From positions 1 through 64,000 of the forward strand of contig JAQWPT010000032.1 of NCBI GenBank assembly GCA_029245245.1: a stretch of 64,000 nucleotides of DNA, in the 5' to 3' direction. Below, piece after piece: positions 9,891-19,094 of the stretch. The position numbers and the translations under genes are program-made. A model generated the notes under the pieces. The model saw nothing but the letters and a program-made list of their open reading frames with translations, was not told the DNA's origin and ran no database searches. The stretch comes from Phycisphaerales bacterium. GTDB lineage: Bacteria; Planctomycetota; Phycisphaerae; Phycisphaerales; SM1A02. Every line of letters starts with the position of its first letter. The first letter of the stretch is position 1.

Positions 9891-10322
9891 CAGGGACTTC
9901 GCACGCTCCCGCACCTGGGCGATCATGCCATGCAGGCCGTTGCTTCGGGTGGGACTCAGGTGCTCGTGCAGGCCGAGTGTGCCGAAGACCGACTCGATGT
10001 CGAAGGCGGCGATCTCCGTTGCCGTGCGGCCCGCCATGAGGACGATGACCATGGCGGCCAGCCCCTTGACGATGAACGCATCACTGTCGGCCAGCAACTC
10101 GATCGGTGATCCGGAGCCATCCGACTCTCGCAACGCCACCCAGACCTGGCTCTGGCAACCATGGACGAAGTTCGACTTCGTCTTTTCCGACTCGGGCATG
10201 TCCGGAAGCTTGTGACCGAGGTCGATGATGAACCGGTACCGATCCTCCCAGTCATCGAGAAACTCGAAGGCTTCCAGCAGGTGCTCACTCGTCACCGGGG
10301 CTCCATGCATCGCGTCACTCAT
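9879..10322 (-). CDS. sufE: SufE-family Fe-S cluster assembly protein
   Basis: 147 aa. The hallmark HGCQSQVW places the sulfur-accepting cysteine at Cys56, within the SufE/YgdK fold that takes persulfide from a cysteine desulfurase such as SufS. The protein has the normal family length. Its ATG overlaps the stop of the upstream mogA/moaB-like gene by four bases (ATGA), so they are co-transcribed. No suf desulfurase or scaffold gene is present in the window. A CsdE/YgdK-type partner for another desulfurase is possible instead of SufE proper. Confidence 0.9.
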   Translation of the reverse strand: MSDAMHGAPVTSEHLLEAFEFLDDWEDRYRFIIDLGHKLPDMPESEKTKSNFVHGCQSQVWVALRESDGSGSPIELLADSDAFIVKGLAAMVIVLMAGRTATEIAAFDIESVFGTLGLHEHLSPTRSNGLHGMIAQVRERAKSLSGG

Positions 10323-10873
10323 GGCTCACTCACCGCAGTGGACCGCTCGCCGGGACGGAACGCCACCAGTCGATCGGGATTCGTCTCGATCCTCGCTCCG
10401 CCAATGAGATCGATGCAGTAGGGAATCGCGGGAAAGACCGCATCCAGGCACTGGGAAATCGCTGCGGGCTTTCCAGGAAGATTGACCACCAGACACTGGC
10501 CGCGAATCCCAGCCGTCTGCCGGGACAGGATGGCGGTCGGCACGCTGGCCAGCGAAACGGATCGCATCAACTCACCGAATCCGGGAAGCATGCACCGGCA
10601 GATCGCTTCCGTTGCTTCCGGGGTCACATCACGCGGTGCCGGCCCGGTCCCTCCCGTCGTGATCACCAGGCTGCAGTCACTGCAGAGCGTGACGAGTTCT
10701 CCCGTGATCGCATCGAGATCGTCGGAGACCATGCGTGGGCAGGCCTTCCAATCCGAGCAGAGCACTTCCGTCAACCAGGCGGCGATCGCCGGACCACCAC
10801 GGTCCTCGTACTCGCCGCGACTGGCGCGGTCCGAGACGGTCAGGATTCCGATGCGTGCGATCTCGCTGCTCAT
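10319..10873 (-). CDS. mog: Molybdopterin adenylyltransferase-like protein (MogA/MoaB family)
   Basis: 184 aa. It starts with IGILTVSDRASRGEYEDRGG and contains TTGGTGPAPRDVTPEAT, the family substrate-binding loop; Asp51 and Asp82 sit where the functional aspartates of MogA lie. It would adenylylate molybdopterin during molybdenum cofactor synthesis. The GIRGQCLVVNLPGKP segment is also typical. The gene overlaps the downstream sufE-like gene, a loose link between sulfur and cofactor metabolism. MoaB cannot be excluded, since the two are hard to separate by eye. Confidence 0.88.
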   Translation of the reverse strand: MSSEIARIGILTVSDRASRGEYEDRGGPAIAAWLTEVLCSDWKACPRMVSDDLDAITGELVTLCSDCSLVITTGGTGPAPRDVTPEATEAICRCMLPGFGELMRSVSLASVPTAILSRQTAGIRGQCLVVNLPGKPAAISQCLDAVFPAIPYCIDLIGGARIETNPDRLVAFRPGERSTAVSEP

Positions 10874-10897
10874 TCACCCAGTGTATGGTGCACGGCC

Positions 10898-11284
10898 ATG
10901 GAACGACTGAACATCGACTCCGGTACCCCTTGGGAAGAGGCCGTCGGCTACTCCCGGGCCGTCCGCGTCGGCCCCCATGTCTTCGTCACCGGCACCATCG
11001 CCGCGGGGGAAGATGGCCGAATCGTCAGCCCCGATGCAGGAGAACAGGCCAAGTTCATCTTCCAGAAGATCCAGGCCACGCTCGAGCGTGCGGGAGCCCG
11101 CCTTGAGCATGTCGTCCGGACCAGGATCTACCTGCTGACCCTGGATGACAGCGACTCGGTAGGAGCCGTTCATCACGAACTGTTCAGCGACATCCGGCCC
11201 TGCACCACCATGCTTGCGATCTCGGATCTCTTCACGGACGAAGCCCGCGTCGAAATCGAGGTCGATGCCGTCATTCACAACTGA
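10898..11284 (+). CDS. Rid-family (YjgF/YER057c/UK114) protein
   Basis: 128 aa, a single Rid domain with RVGPHVFVTGTIA near the N-terminus and VVRTRIYLLTLDD in the second half. RidA deaminates reactive enamine/imine intermediates using a conserved arginine (Arg105 in E. coli). By my alignment the equivalent place here is in RPCTTM (100-105) and has no arginine, so this looks like one of the non-RidA subfamilies and its activity is uncertain. It is divergent from mogA with about 24 bases between, and convergent with the subtilase gene, separated by a hairpin. Confidence 0.88.
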   Translation: MERLNIDSGTPWEEAVGYSRAVRVGPHVFVTGTIAAGEDGRIVSPDAGEQAKFIFQKIQATLERAGARLEHVVRTRIYLLTLDDSDSVGAVHHELFSDIRPCTTMLAISDLFTDEARVEIEVDAVIHN

Positions 11285-11285
11285 A

Positions 11286-11316
11286 GCGACCCGCCGGCAC
11301 AGGTCCGACGGGTCGC
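11286..11316. terminator. Hairpin between convergent genes
   Basis: GCGACCCGCCGG pairs with CCGACGGGTCGC around a short loop, with one G-T or C-A type imperfection. It lies right after the Rid gene stop and before the stop of the convergent subtilase gene. There is no clear T-run, so termination in either direction is inferred from position and stem strength. Confidence 0.6.
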
Positions 11317-11339
11317 GAAATCACTGCAGCAGGCGGGGC

Positions 11340-13787
11340 TCAGTCGCCCCAGTGGGCGATGACCGTCAGCAGGTCTTCCACCGTGTAGGGGTTGCCCCAG
11401 TTCGCGATGACCATCAGCAGGTCCTCGACGTTTACAGAGCCGTCACCATTGATGTCGCCAGGCTGCTCGTTGTCATTGCAGTAGGCCTCGGTGATGGTGA
11501 TGGCATCAACACCAGCCTCGACGATGGATCCCTCATTGAGATCCGATGCCGTGAAACGCAGTCGAAAGGCGGCCGTGTCTTCGAAGCCCTCGACGGCCGC
11601 GAGATCAAACGTTGCCTCCATCCACCCGCCGTCAATGCCGTTGCCCGTGGGGCCGACGACTTCCAGCGTAGCCCAACTCGATCCTCCATCGATGCTGAAC
11701 TCGACCACGAAGATGTCGTTGGCGGGATCAGCACCGCCGCAGTTGGACCCGCTGTTGTACCAACGCTGGTAGGTAAGGGTACTGCCGGTGCTGGCGATCA
11801 TGTTCGGCGAGGTGAGGATGGTGCTGCCATCGTCGATGTCCTCCTCGCTCGTACCGTTGCCGGTGACGTAGCACTGGCCAGACCCATCTGCATCGCTTGC
11901 GGGCTCGCACCGCAATCCGCTCCAGAGCGGGGCCGCCTTCTCCCACTGGCCGGTGAGGGCATCCCCTTCGACCGTCCACCCCAGGGCGACCTCGAAGTCC
12001 TCCTCGAGCAGCAGATCGATGCCCGACCAGGCGTCGGCCGAGTAGACGCTGTCGGGAGCCGAGAAGGGACTCGTGGCGTAGTCGCCGTCGATCGTCTCGA
12101 CACTGAGGTACCACTCGATGGGTGCTCCGCACTCGAAGGCGGGGAAGATGACCTCATAGACACCACCAATGATGTGACTCACCGGGTATTCCTGCCAGAG
12201 TTGTCCCGGGTTGCGGACATGCAGCGTTGCAGTATCTGGATTCGCCGTCGCATTTCCAGCGATCGAAACTCGAAGCGTCTGTCCACCGGTCGGCTCGATG
12301 AGCGCCGGGCGTCCATCGGGATAGTTGAAGATCAACGAAACGGTCGAGAGCGCCGCCTGCAGCGACTCCCAGGCATCGATCATGCCCCAGCCGTAGTCGT
12401 TGTCCTTGCCGGATGTTCCCAGGTCGTAGGCCGTGTCGTAGATGATCTGCTTGATGACGTCCGGCGGCAGGTTGGGATTGGCCTGGCACATGATCGCGAC
12501 AACGCCGTTGACGTGCGGCGATGCCATCGAGGTGCCGCTGAGTGATGCATAGCCGCCTCCCGGGTACGCCGAATGCGTATTGACACCAGGAGCACTGATG
12601 TCCGGCTTGATTGCTGCAGAGCCATCGAGCGTGCAGTAGGTCGGGCCTCGCGATGAGAAACTGGCGACGGGCCAACTCGACGAATACGGATCGATCGCCG
12701 CCACGGCGCAGATCCGGTACTCGTCGGTCGCGCGGTCACCGGGTCGGCGCAGGCCGGAAGACCCCTCGTTGCCGGCCGAGAAGAGCACCACGGTGCCGAG
12801 CAGTTCACAGTTGTCGATGTAGCTCCAGAAGGTCTGGTCACATTCAGGGTACCCGTGGCTGCTGACGAGCCCCCAGGAGTTGGAACACACGTGGGGCACA
12901 TCCCATGACGTCGCGGGGTCACCATCCGGGTCGGTCATCCATTGGAAGGCCTCGATGGCATCGGCAACGGTCTGAGCAATGCCCTCACGATCGATGGGAG
13001 CGGAAGCAATCCACTGGGCTCCTGGGGCCACCCCCACGATCTGGCCCGGCGCGCCGCCGGCGATCGTTCCCATGGTGTGTGTCCCGTGGCCGTTGTAGTC
13101 GTACGGGGGGAACTGGTTGAGATAAGGATCATGCCAAGCCCACTCCTGGGCGTAGCCGGGCTCGTTGCCTCGCCATCGACTGGCAAGACAGGGATGGCTT
13201 CCGTCGACACCCGTGTCGATGTTGGCGACGATCGTTCCCTGCCCGTCGTAGCCGGCATCCCAGCATTCATCGGCACGCACCGCGATCACCCCGGGCTCGG
13301 CCACGGCACCACGAGCACCTCCCACCGGTTTCGAATCGGGCTCGACCGGAGCCACGAGTTCGATCGGATGATCCAGGTACATCATCATGACATCGTCACG
13401 CTGAGACAGCAGGCCAATCGCCTCGACCGAGGCGTCGACCTGCACCAGGTTGGCGATCCAGAACGAACGGTGCCCGGCGACCTCTCCCGAGGTCTCCAGC
13501 TGTTCGATCGCGGCCAGCAGTTCCAACTGGGAATGCTCGGCCATGCCCTGGAGAAGCTCCATGCCGATCTGGTGACGATGGGCACGTGTGGCCCGCTCGG
13601 CCTTGAACTGGTCGTTCAACGCGTCATAGTCGAGTTGATCATGGAGGTAGAGAAGAGCCTTGACATGTTCACCCGGAGCCGCAGCCTTCATGGCCGCTTC
13701 CAGGTTTGAATCAATCTCGGCTGCGCCGAATGCGGCTGCCGGCAAGGCGGCAAGAAGCAACATCGCGGTTGCATTTCGAACTGTCAT
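11340..13787 (-). CDS. Secreted subtilisin-family serine protease with dockerin-like C-terminus
   Basis: About 815 aa from an ATG at 13787 preceded by GAGG; a TTG at 13796 is an alternative. A signal peptide (MTVRNATAMLLLAALPAAAFGA) is followed by an inhibitor-like prodomain (about 25-150). The catalytic residues are Asp191 (IDTGVDGSHP), His234 (GHGTHTMG), Asn340 (SAGNEG) and Ser420 (SGTSMASPH). After residue 500 come beta-rich domains, including one with LTYQRWYNSGSNC typical of secreted-protease jelly-roll modules. The last 40 residues are DINGDGSVNVEDLL followed by a second helix repeat that lacks the calcium loop (NPYTVEDLLTVIAHWG). It should act outside the cytoplasm; the tail probably attaches it somewhere. 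Confidence 0.92.
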   Translation of the reverse strand: MTVRNATAMLLLAALPAAAFGAAEIDSNLEAAMKAAAPGEHVKALLYLHDQLDYDALNDQFKAERATRAHRHQIGMELLQGMAEHSQLELLAAIEQLETSGEVAGHRSFWIANLVQVDASVEAIGLLSQRDDVMMMYLDHPIELVAPVEPDSKPVGGARGAVAEPGVIAVRADECWDAGYDGQGTIVANIDTGVDGSHPCLASRWRGNEPGYAQEWAWHDPYLNQFPPYDYNGHGTHTMGTIAGGAPGQIVGVAPGAQWIASAPIDREGIAQTVADAIEAFQWMTDPDGDPATSWDVPHVCSNSWGLVSSHGYPECDQTFWSYIDNCELLGTVVLFSAGNEGSSGLRRPGDRATDEYRICAVAAIDPYSSSWPVASFSSRGPTYCTLDGSAAIKPDISAPGVNTHSAYPGGGYASLSGTSMASPHVNGVVAIMCQANPNLPPDVIKQIIYDTAYDLGTSGKDNDYGWGMIDAWESLQAALSTVSLIFNYPDGRPALIEPTGGQTLRVSIAGNATANPDTATLHVRNPGQLWQEYPVSHIIGGVYEVIFPAFECGAPIEWYLSVETIDGDYATSPFSAPDSVYSADAWSGIDLLLEEDFEVALGWTVEGDALTGQWEKAAPLWSGLRCEPASDADGSGQCYVTGNGTSEEDIDDGSTILTSPNMIASTGSTLTYQRWYNSGSNCGGADPANDIFVVEFSIDGGSSWATLEVVGPTGNGIDGGWMEATFDLAAVEGFEDTAAFRLRFTASDLNEGSIVEAGVDAITITEAYCNDNEQPGDINGDGSVNVEDLLMVIANWGNPYTVEDLLTVIAHWGD

Positions 13788-13835
13788 GTTTCGCAATCCT
13801 CATCTTGGGTTGAAGTAGGCGGTATTCGGCAGCAC

Positions 13836-14885
13836 TCAGTTCCCCCAGTACTGAAGAACGAACAGCAGTTCGTTCACACCCACAAATCCGTCGCCGTCGA
13901 AATCGGCGGGGCATTCGGGGCAGTATCCCCAACTGGAAATTACTGCAAGAAGATCATCAACGTTCACGTGCCCGTCGCCGGTCACATCTCCGGGAACGAC
14001 CTGCACGTCGGGGCGAGCAGTGACCTGCGCATCGACCCCGATCAAGAAGCCCGCGGAGTCCGTCACCATCGACAGGATCACGCCTGCAGTGGAACCGGGG
14101 GGAATGATCGTCGGCAGTTCAAGCGGAACGTCCGGCAGTTCCAACGGAGGATCGAGCACCTGCGTGTCACCGAGCTGCTCGTTGAAATCAAGCAGCACAA
14201 GGTGCTCATCACCCGTGTCGACATAAGTTCCACTGATCAGGGCCGGCAGTGTGGTGGGAGGGAGTTCCACCGGAACACCCAGCACGCTGCCGCCTGCGGT
14301 GACGACCAGCATGGTGGGAATCGCGAAGATCCAGGTTCCAGGCTCTCCGGATTCGACCAGGAGACCGGACGAGACCCCCTCCATGGTGAACGACCAGGAG
14401 GTCAGCTCGCCGGATCCGAGTGGCACGGGAACCTCGAAGCCACCGATAAAGAGGGAGTCGGGACCGATGCTGCGGAACGTTTCGTAGAGCATGATGATGG
14501 AATTGTCGAAGGGGATCGATACACCCTCGGCCATTTCCAGGGCCAACCCGTCGATGGCGATGAGCTCGAGATCGGTATCGATGCTCAGGCCGAACGCGCC
14601 CACGGGCTGGAAGGTGCCACCCCCGGTGCTGAGCTGGTCCACCGACAGGCCGATCGGATTGTTGCCGGAGCCGCCCCACAAACCAGGCCGGGTCTGGGTT
14701 CCTTCCGGATTGGCGTCCGGGTCCCAGTCTCCGATGAGCGTCCCACTGGTTTCGATGGTGGTCTCATACTGTGCGGTGACAGTGCTTGAGCCCTCATCGA
14801 TGATCCAGGCCTGTGAGCCGGCATTCGCCGAACCGCCTGCGAGCCCTGAAATCAACATGAGCATGATGAATCGCTGAAACTGCAT
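13836..14885 (-). CDS. Secreted protein of unknown function with dockerin-like repeat pair
   Basis: About 349 aa. The start at 14885 has a strong GGAGGAG ribosome site and opens a signal peptide (MQFQRFIMLMLISGLAGGSANA). The central 270 residues are beta-rich and low in cysteine, with no catalytic motif that I recognise; they resemble structural or autotransporter-like exported proteins common in planctomycetes. The C-terminus holds two complete EF-hand-like repeats (DVTGDGHVNVDDLLAVISSW and DFDGDGFVGVNELLFVLQYW) joined by YCPECPA. It lies downstream of the ABC exporter genes on the same strand and upstream of the subtilase, 48 bases away. Confidence 0.8.
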   Translation of the reverse strand: MQFQRFIMLMLISGLAGGSANAGSQAWIIDEGSSTVTAQYETTIETSGTLIGDWDPDANPEGTQTRPGLWGGSGNNPIGLSVDQLSTGGGTFQPVGAFGLSIDTDLELIAIDGLALEMAEGVSIPFDNSIIMLYETFRSIGPDSLFIGGFEVPVPLGSGELTSWSFTMEGVSSGLLVESGEPGTWIFAIPTMLVVTAGGSVLGVPVELPPTTLPALISGTYVDTGDEHLVLLDFNEQLGDTQVLDPPLELPDVPLELPTIIPPGSTAGVILSMVTDSAGFLIGVDAQVTARPDVQVVPGDVTGDGHVNVDDLLAVISSWGYCPECPADFDGDGFVGVNELLFVLQYWGN

Positions 14886-14976
14886 GTGTCTCCTCCCCAT
14901 CCCCTGGTACACCTGCCAGCCTATCGGCCACTCCAATCCGAGGCAACGGTGCAGTTGAAAGGTAACCCAGATTCCT

Positions 14977-16797
14977 TCAAGGGGCCGCGAATTGGCGGGT
15001 GTAGAGCTGGAAATACCGGCCACGTGCGGCCAACAGCTCGTCATGGGTGCCTGCCTCCATGATCCGGCCCTGATCGATCAGGAGAATCCGATCCGCGTTG
15101 CGAACCGTCGACAGTCGATGGGCGATGATCACCGCGATTCGATCCTGCATGACCGCCTCGATGCCATGTTGGATCTGGCGCTCCGTCTCGGTGTCGACGG
15201 AGGACGTCGCCTCGTCCATCACGAAGATCTGCGGATCGGAGAGGACCGCCCGAGCCAGCGACACCAGTTGCCGCTGGCCGGTGGAAAGCAGGCTTCCGCC
15301 TTCCCCCACCTGCGTGTCGTATCCCTCTTCCATGGCGGTGATGAACTCATGCGCATCCACACGCCGTGCCGCCGCCTCCACTTCATGCGCCGTGGAGCCT
15401 TCAAGGCCGTAGGCGATGTTCTCCCGGATCGTCCCCGAGAACAGGTGCGGCACCTGCAGAACGACTCCGAGGTTCGAGCGCAGCCAATGAAGGCTTCGCT
15501 GGCGATACTCGACATCGTCGATGTACACGCCTCCGCTCGTGGGCTCGTAGAACCGGCACAGCAGGTTCGCAATGGTGCTCTTTCCGCCGCCTGTGGCTCC
15601 CACGAGGGCGATCGACTCTCCGGCCTGGATGGACAGGTCGAACTCGTGGAGCACCTGCTCCCCTTCGACGTACGAGAATCCGACGTTGCGGAACTCGATC
15701 GACGAGATGTGGGTCGACCCCCCGTCGCTGCCCACTGATGATGCGGGATCGTTCATCTTCGCAAGACGCATCAGTTCGACAACAGCCTCCGAATCTCGAA
15801 TCTCCGGCTCCGTGTCCAGCAGATCCTGCACACGCTCCGCCGCGGCCTGCGCCGCCTGCATGTCGGTGAATCGTCTCGCCAGCTCCTGGATCGGCATGAA
15901 GAAGTTCACGGCGTACTGCATGAATGCGATGAGCATGCCAAGGGTCAGGCCACCCACCTGGACATCCATGCCGCCACGCCACAACGCGATGCCGACGCCA
16001 ATGCTGCCGATGGACACGACCATGGGGAGGTACACCGCGGACTGCAGAGAGTTCCGCAGCGACCAGTCGTGCATCTCACCGGAAAGAGTCTGAAACTCCC
16101 GAAGGTTCTCCTCCTCACGGACGAGTGTCTTGGTCGTGCGAATGCCGGAAATCGACTCGCTGAAGTTGGACGTGATCAGGGAGTTTGATCGACGCATCAT
16201 CCGGGAACTTCGAAGAATCTTCCGCTGAAAGTATGCCGTCGTCATCACCAGCAGCGGCATGATGCACAGGATGGCGAGAGCAAGCTTCCAGTTCAACAGG
16301 AACATCGCCAGGATGATCCCCCCGATGAAGCTCGTACCCCAGAACAGGTCAAGCATGAACCACGGCATCAACGACGACACCTTCATGCAGTCGGATGTCA
16401 GCCGCGACAACACCCATCCCTGTGGCCGCACGTCGAACCAGGAGAACGACAACTCCTGCAGCCGACCGAAACTCTTCGTCCGCAGGTCGTAGGCCACCCC
16501 CGTCGAAACCCGCCCCGCAAGCGTGATGAAACGCCATGCGATGAAGCAGCTGATGAAGATCACCCCCATGTAGCCGCCCCACCAGATCATGATGCCTTCG
16601 CCGCCCTGGATGATCGAATCGATCATGAAGCCGGTGATCAGCGGCATGAGGGTGTCCATCGCGGCCATGCCGACTCCACAGGCGCCCAGTCCGATCATTG
16701 ATCCGAGGTAGGACCTGGCATGACCGAAGATCCGGCGCCAGAGCCGGACATCGATCCCCTTGGGCAGGTCCTGCTCCTGGAACATCAGGTCATCCAT
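14977..16797 (-). CDS. ABC exporter half-transporter (permease fused to ATPase), catalytic-site subunit
   Basis: 606 aa with six membrane segments followed by a nucleotide-binding domain. Walker A is VGATGGGKST, the signature is LSTGQRQLVSLARA and Walker B with the catalytic glutamate is IFVMDEATSSVD. The gene overlaps the upstream half-transporter by eight bases, so the two very likely form a heterodimer. In such pairs one subunit keeps Glu after Walker B but has an altered signature; this is that subunit (LSTGQ instead of LSGGQ). Substrates of related exporters include drugs, lipids and peptides; none is indicated here. Confidence 0.92.
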   Translation of the reverse strand: MDDLMFQEQDLPKGIDVRLWRRIFGHARSYLGSMIGLGACGVGMAAMDTLMPLITGFMIDSIIQGGEGIMIWWGGYMGVIFISCFIAWRFITLAGRVSTGVAYDLRTKSFGRLQELSFSWFDVRPQGWVLSRLTSDCMKVSSLMPWFMLDLFWGTSFIGGIILAMFLLNWKLALAILCIMPLLVMTTAYFQRKILRSSRMMRRSNSLITSNFSESISGIRTTKTLVREEENLREFQTLSGEMHDWSLRNSLQSAVYLPMVVSIGSIGVGIALWRGGMDVQVGGLTLGMLIAFMQYAVNFFMPIQELARRFTDMQAAQAAAERVQDLLDTEPEIRDSEAVVELMRLAKMNDPASSVGSDGGSTHISSIEFRNVGFSYVEGEQVLHEFDLSIQAGESIALVGATGGGKSTIANLLCRFYEPTSGGVYIDDVEYRQRSLHWLRSNLGVVLQVPHLFSGTIRENIAYGLEGSTAHEVEAAARRVDAHEFITAMEEGYDTQVGEGGSLLSTGQRQLVSLARAVLSDPQIFVMDEATSSVDTETERQIQHGIEAVMQDRIAVIIAHRLSTVRNADRILLIDQGRIMEAGTHDELLAARGRYFQLYTRQFAAP

Positions 16798-18616
16798 GCC
16801 CCACCTCCCATTCCGCGTCGGGCGACTGAATCTCCCACAGTCGGCGGTAGAGGCCTTCCTCCAGGATCAGTTGCTCGTGAGGGCCCTGCTGTACGACGCG
16901 GCCCTGATCCATCACGAGCACCTTGTCGGCATGCATCAAGGTGGCGATGCGGTGCGCGATGACGATCGTGGTCTGGCGATGGTGGCGCCGCTTCAACGCC
17001 TCGAGAATGACAGACTCCGTTTCGGTGTCGACCGCGCTGAGCGCGTCGTCGAGCACCAGAATGTCCGGGACCTGCAGCAGCGCCCGGGCAAGTGCCACAC
17101 GCTGTCGTTGCCCTCCCGAAAGAGTGACGCCCCGCTCCCCAACACCGGTTTCGTAGCCCTGTTCGAACGAAAGAATCGAGTCATGGATCTCCGCCGCCAC
17201 GGTGGCCTCGTGCATCTCGTGCTCGGCTGCGGAGGGACTGGCCAGGAGAATGTTCTCCCGCAACGTCTTGGAAAAGAGGAAGGGCTCCTGCAGCACGACG
17301 GCGATGCGGGCCCTGACCCGCTTGCGATGCACTGCGTCGAGTTCCTCGTCGCCGAGGCGAATCGATCCCTGTTCGTAGTCGTAGAGCCGAAGCAGCAGGT
17401 TGACGATGGTGCTCTTGCCGCACCCGGACGGGCCGACGATGGCGAGCGTCTGGCCGGGCTCGACACTGAAACTCACCTCGTGCAGAACCGGCGAGGATGC
17501 CCCATGCGAAAAGGTGACCGCATCGAACTCGATGCGGTTGCCTACGGGATCCGCGTGCGTGAACGAACTCGTCATCGACTCCCGGGGCGCCTGCAGGATG
17601 GCCCGGATTCTGTCGAAGGCGACCGTGGCTCGACCGAGATCAGACAGGATCCGCCCCATCTGCCGGACTGGCCAGATGAACATCGCCACCGCAGTGAGAA
17701 AGAAGTAGAAACTGCCGATTTCAAGCAGGCCGTTGACAAGCAGAATGATCCCGACGCCGACGACGATCGCCTTCTGCGCCATGCACATCAGATCCGAGAG
17801 CGACCAGAAACGGGCCATCAGGGCGTAGAGCCGATAGTCGAGATCACGATGCACGACGTTGCGCTGGTCGAACTGCTGGATCTCATGGTCCTGCCGTGCA
17901 AAGGCTCGCACCACCCGTACTCCCGAGAGGTTCTCCTGGATCGCGCTGGTCATGCGACCTTCCGCCTCCTCCTTCAGGCGAAACAGCGATCGGACCTTCG
18001 AAAAGAACAGGAGTGAGAAGGCCGTGATGAAGGGTATGGTCACCACCGCAGAGAGGGTCATCCATGGGTCGATCATGAGCATCAGCGGGATCGGCAGCAG
18101 CAGCAGCAGAACGGCTCGACCGATCTCGACCATCTGGTTTGCCAGGAACATGCGAATCGTGTCGACGTCGGACGTGCAGCGCTGAACGAGATCGCCCGTC
18201 TCGTGACCGTCAAAGTACTCGCTCGGCAGATGCTGCAACGTGTCGAAGACACGGTCACGCAGGTCGACGATCACGCCTTCGCTCGCCTGGGCTGACCAAC
18301 GACCTCTCAGGTAGGTGAACAGGCCGGCTGCGATGGAGAGGGCCGCCACGACCACCCCGGGAATCCAGAGTGCATCGACGAGATGCTCACGCCCACCCAT
18401 CAATGGAACCAGCCATTGCACGAAGACACTCGGAGTTCCGGACTGGTCCGGATCAAGCACGCCGTCGATGACCACCTGGGGAATCAGCGGGACCATGTAC
18501 AGCAGGCCGGCCGAGACAAGCAACGCCGCCAGTGCAGCCACGTAGCGGCCGCGATAGCCCCTGGTCAGGCTCCAGAATGTAATGGTGGGCGTCGACATGA
18601 ATCTGCCATTGCGCAT
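16790..18616 (-). CDS. ABC exporter half-transporter (permease fused to ATPase), degenerate-site subunit
   Basis: 608 aa, six membrane segments then an ATPase domain. Walker A is VGPSGCGKST, the signature is the normal LSGGQRQRVALARALL, and the residue after Walker B is Asp rather than Glu (ILVLDDALSAVDTETE). This is the same asymmetry seen in the TM287/TM288 and LmrCD type heterodimeric exporters. An ATG seven codons later (18598) is an alternative start. With the downstream 606-aa partner it should make one exporter in the inner membrane. Confidence 0.92.
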   Translation of the reverse strand: MRNGRFMSTPTITFWSLTRGYRGRYVAALAALLVSAGLLYMVPLIPQVVIDGVLDPDQSGTPSVFVQWLVPLMGGREHLVDALWIPGVVVAALSIAAGLFTYLRGRWSAQASEGVIVDLRDRVFDTLQHLPSEYFDGHETGDLVQRCTSDVDTIRMFLANQMVEIGRAVLLLLLPIPLMLMIDPWMTLSAVVTIPFITAFSLLFFSKVRSLFRLKEEAEGRMTSAIQENLSGVRVVRAFARQDHEIQQFDQRNVVHRDLDYRLYALMARFWSLSDLMCMAQKAIVVGVGIILLVNGLLEIGSFYFFLTAVAMFIWPVRQMGRILSDLGRATVAFDRIRAILQAPRESMTSSFTHADPVGNRIEFDAVTFSHGASSPVLHEVSFSVEPGQTLAIVGPSGCGKSTIVNLLLRLYDYEQGSIRLGDEELDAVHRKRVRARIAVVLQEPFLFSKTLRENILLASPSAAEHEMHEATVAAEIHDSILSFEQGYETGVGERGVTLSGGQRQRVALARALLQVPDILVLDDALSAVDTETESVILEALKRRHHRQTTIVIAHRIATLMHADKVLVMDQGRVVQQGPHEQLILEEGLYRRLWEIQSPDAEWEVGHG

Positions 18617-18620
18617 TGAA

Positions 18621-18647
18621 GCGGGAGACGATCAAACCGCCTCCCGC
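18621..18647 (-). terminator. Hairpin after the glycine-zipper lipoprotein gene
   Basis: GCGGGAG and CTCCCGC form a 7-bp stem around a 13-base loop, between the stop of the lipoprotein gene and the start of the ABC exporter genes. It lacks a T-run. It may attenuate read-through into the exporter genes. Confidence 0.45.
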
Positions 18648-18679
18648 CAAGTCGTGAAGTCAAATCAAATACCACTCAA

Positions 18680-18991
18680 TCAGTTGTCATCATGATCGTG
18701 GTTGTGGTCGTGGTTGTGATTGCCATCATGGTGATGGTGATGACGCTCACGCTCCTTGCGTTCCTTGTCCTTGTCCATCTCGTTGCCAATGATGTAGCCG
18801 GCAACGGCTCCAGCTCCCGCACCGATGAGGGTGGACTTGGTATTGCCGCCGATGGCCTGCCCGGCAAGAGCACCGCCGCCTGCACCGACGAGCGCACCAG
18901 TCTGGGCATCATCTCTGCACCCCGTGGCGAGCAGCGCTCCGCACAGCAGGGAAACGGCACACGCTCGGCTCGTTCTGGAAATACGGTTCAT
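18680..18991 (-). CDS. Small glycine-zipper lipoprotein with a histidine/aspartate-rich tail
   Basis: 103 aa. The ATG at 18991 has AAGGAG upstream and opens a lipoprotein signal (MNRISRTSRACAVSLLCGAL then LATGC). Residues 30-65 are a glycine-zipper membrane stretch (GALVGAGGGALAGQAIGG and GAGAGAVAGYIIGNEMD), as in the OsmB/SlyB-like envelope stress lipoproteins. The C-terminus is charged and then becomes histidine-rich, with five consecutive His followed by alternating Asn/His/Asp to the end. That tail could bind zinc, nickel or copper; glycine-zipper lipoproteins normally lack it. Function unknown. Confidence 0.8.
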   Translation of the reverse strand: MNRISRTSRACAVSLLCGALLATGCRDDAQTGALVGAGGGALAGQAIGGNTKSTLIGAGAGAVAGYIIGNEMDKDKERKERERHHHHHDGNHNHDHNHDHDDN

Positions 18992-19094
18992 CGGTGTTCT
19001 CCTTGGTTGAATACCCATATCCTACACCAGCGAACCACCGATTCCCCCCCCCTCACCCCACCTTATCGCACGCGGATCTGCTACAAACACGGCC

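Noticed and set aside
11214-12545. 443-codon plus-strand frame overlapping ridA and the subtilase
   Set aside because: It is out of frame with ridA and antisense to the protease catalytic region.
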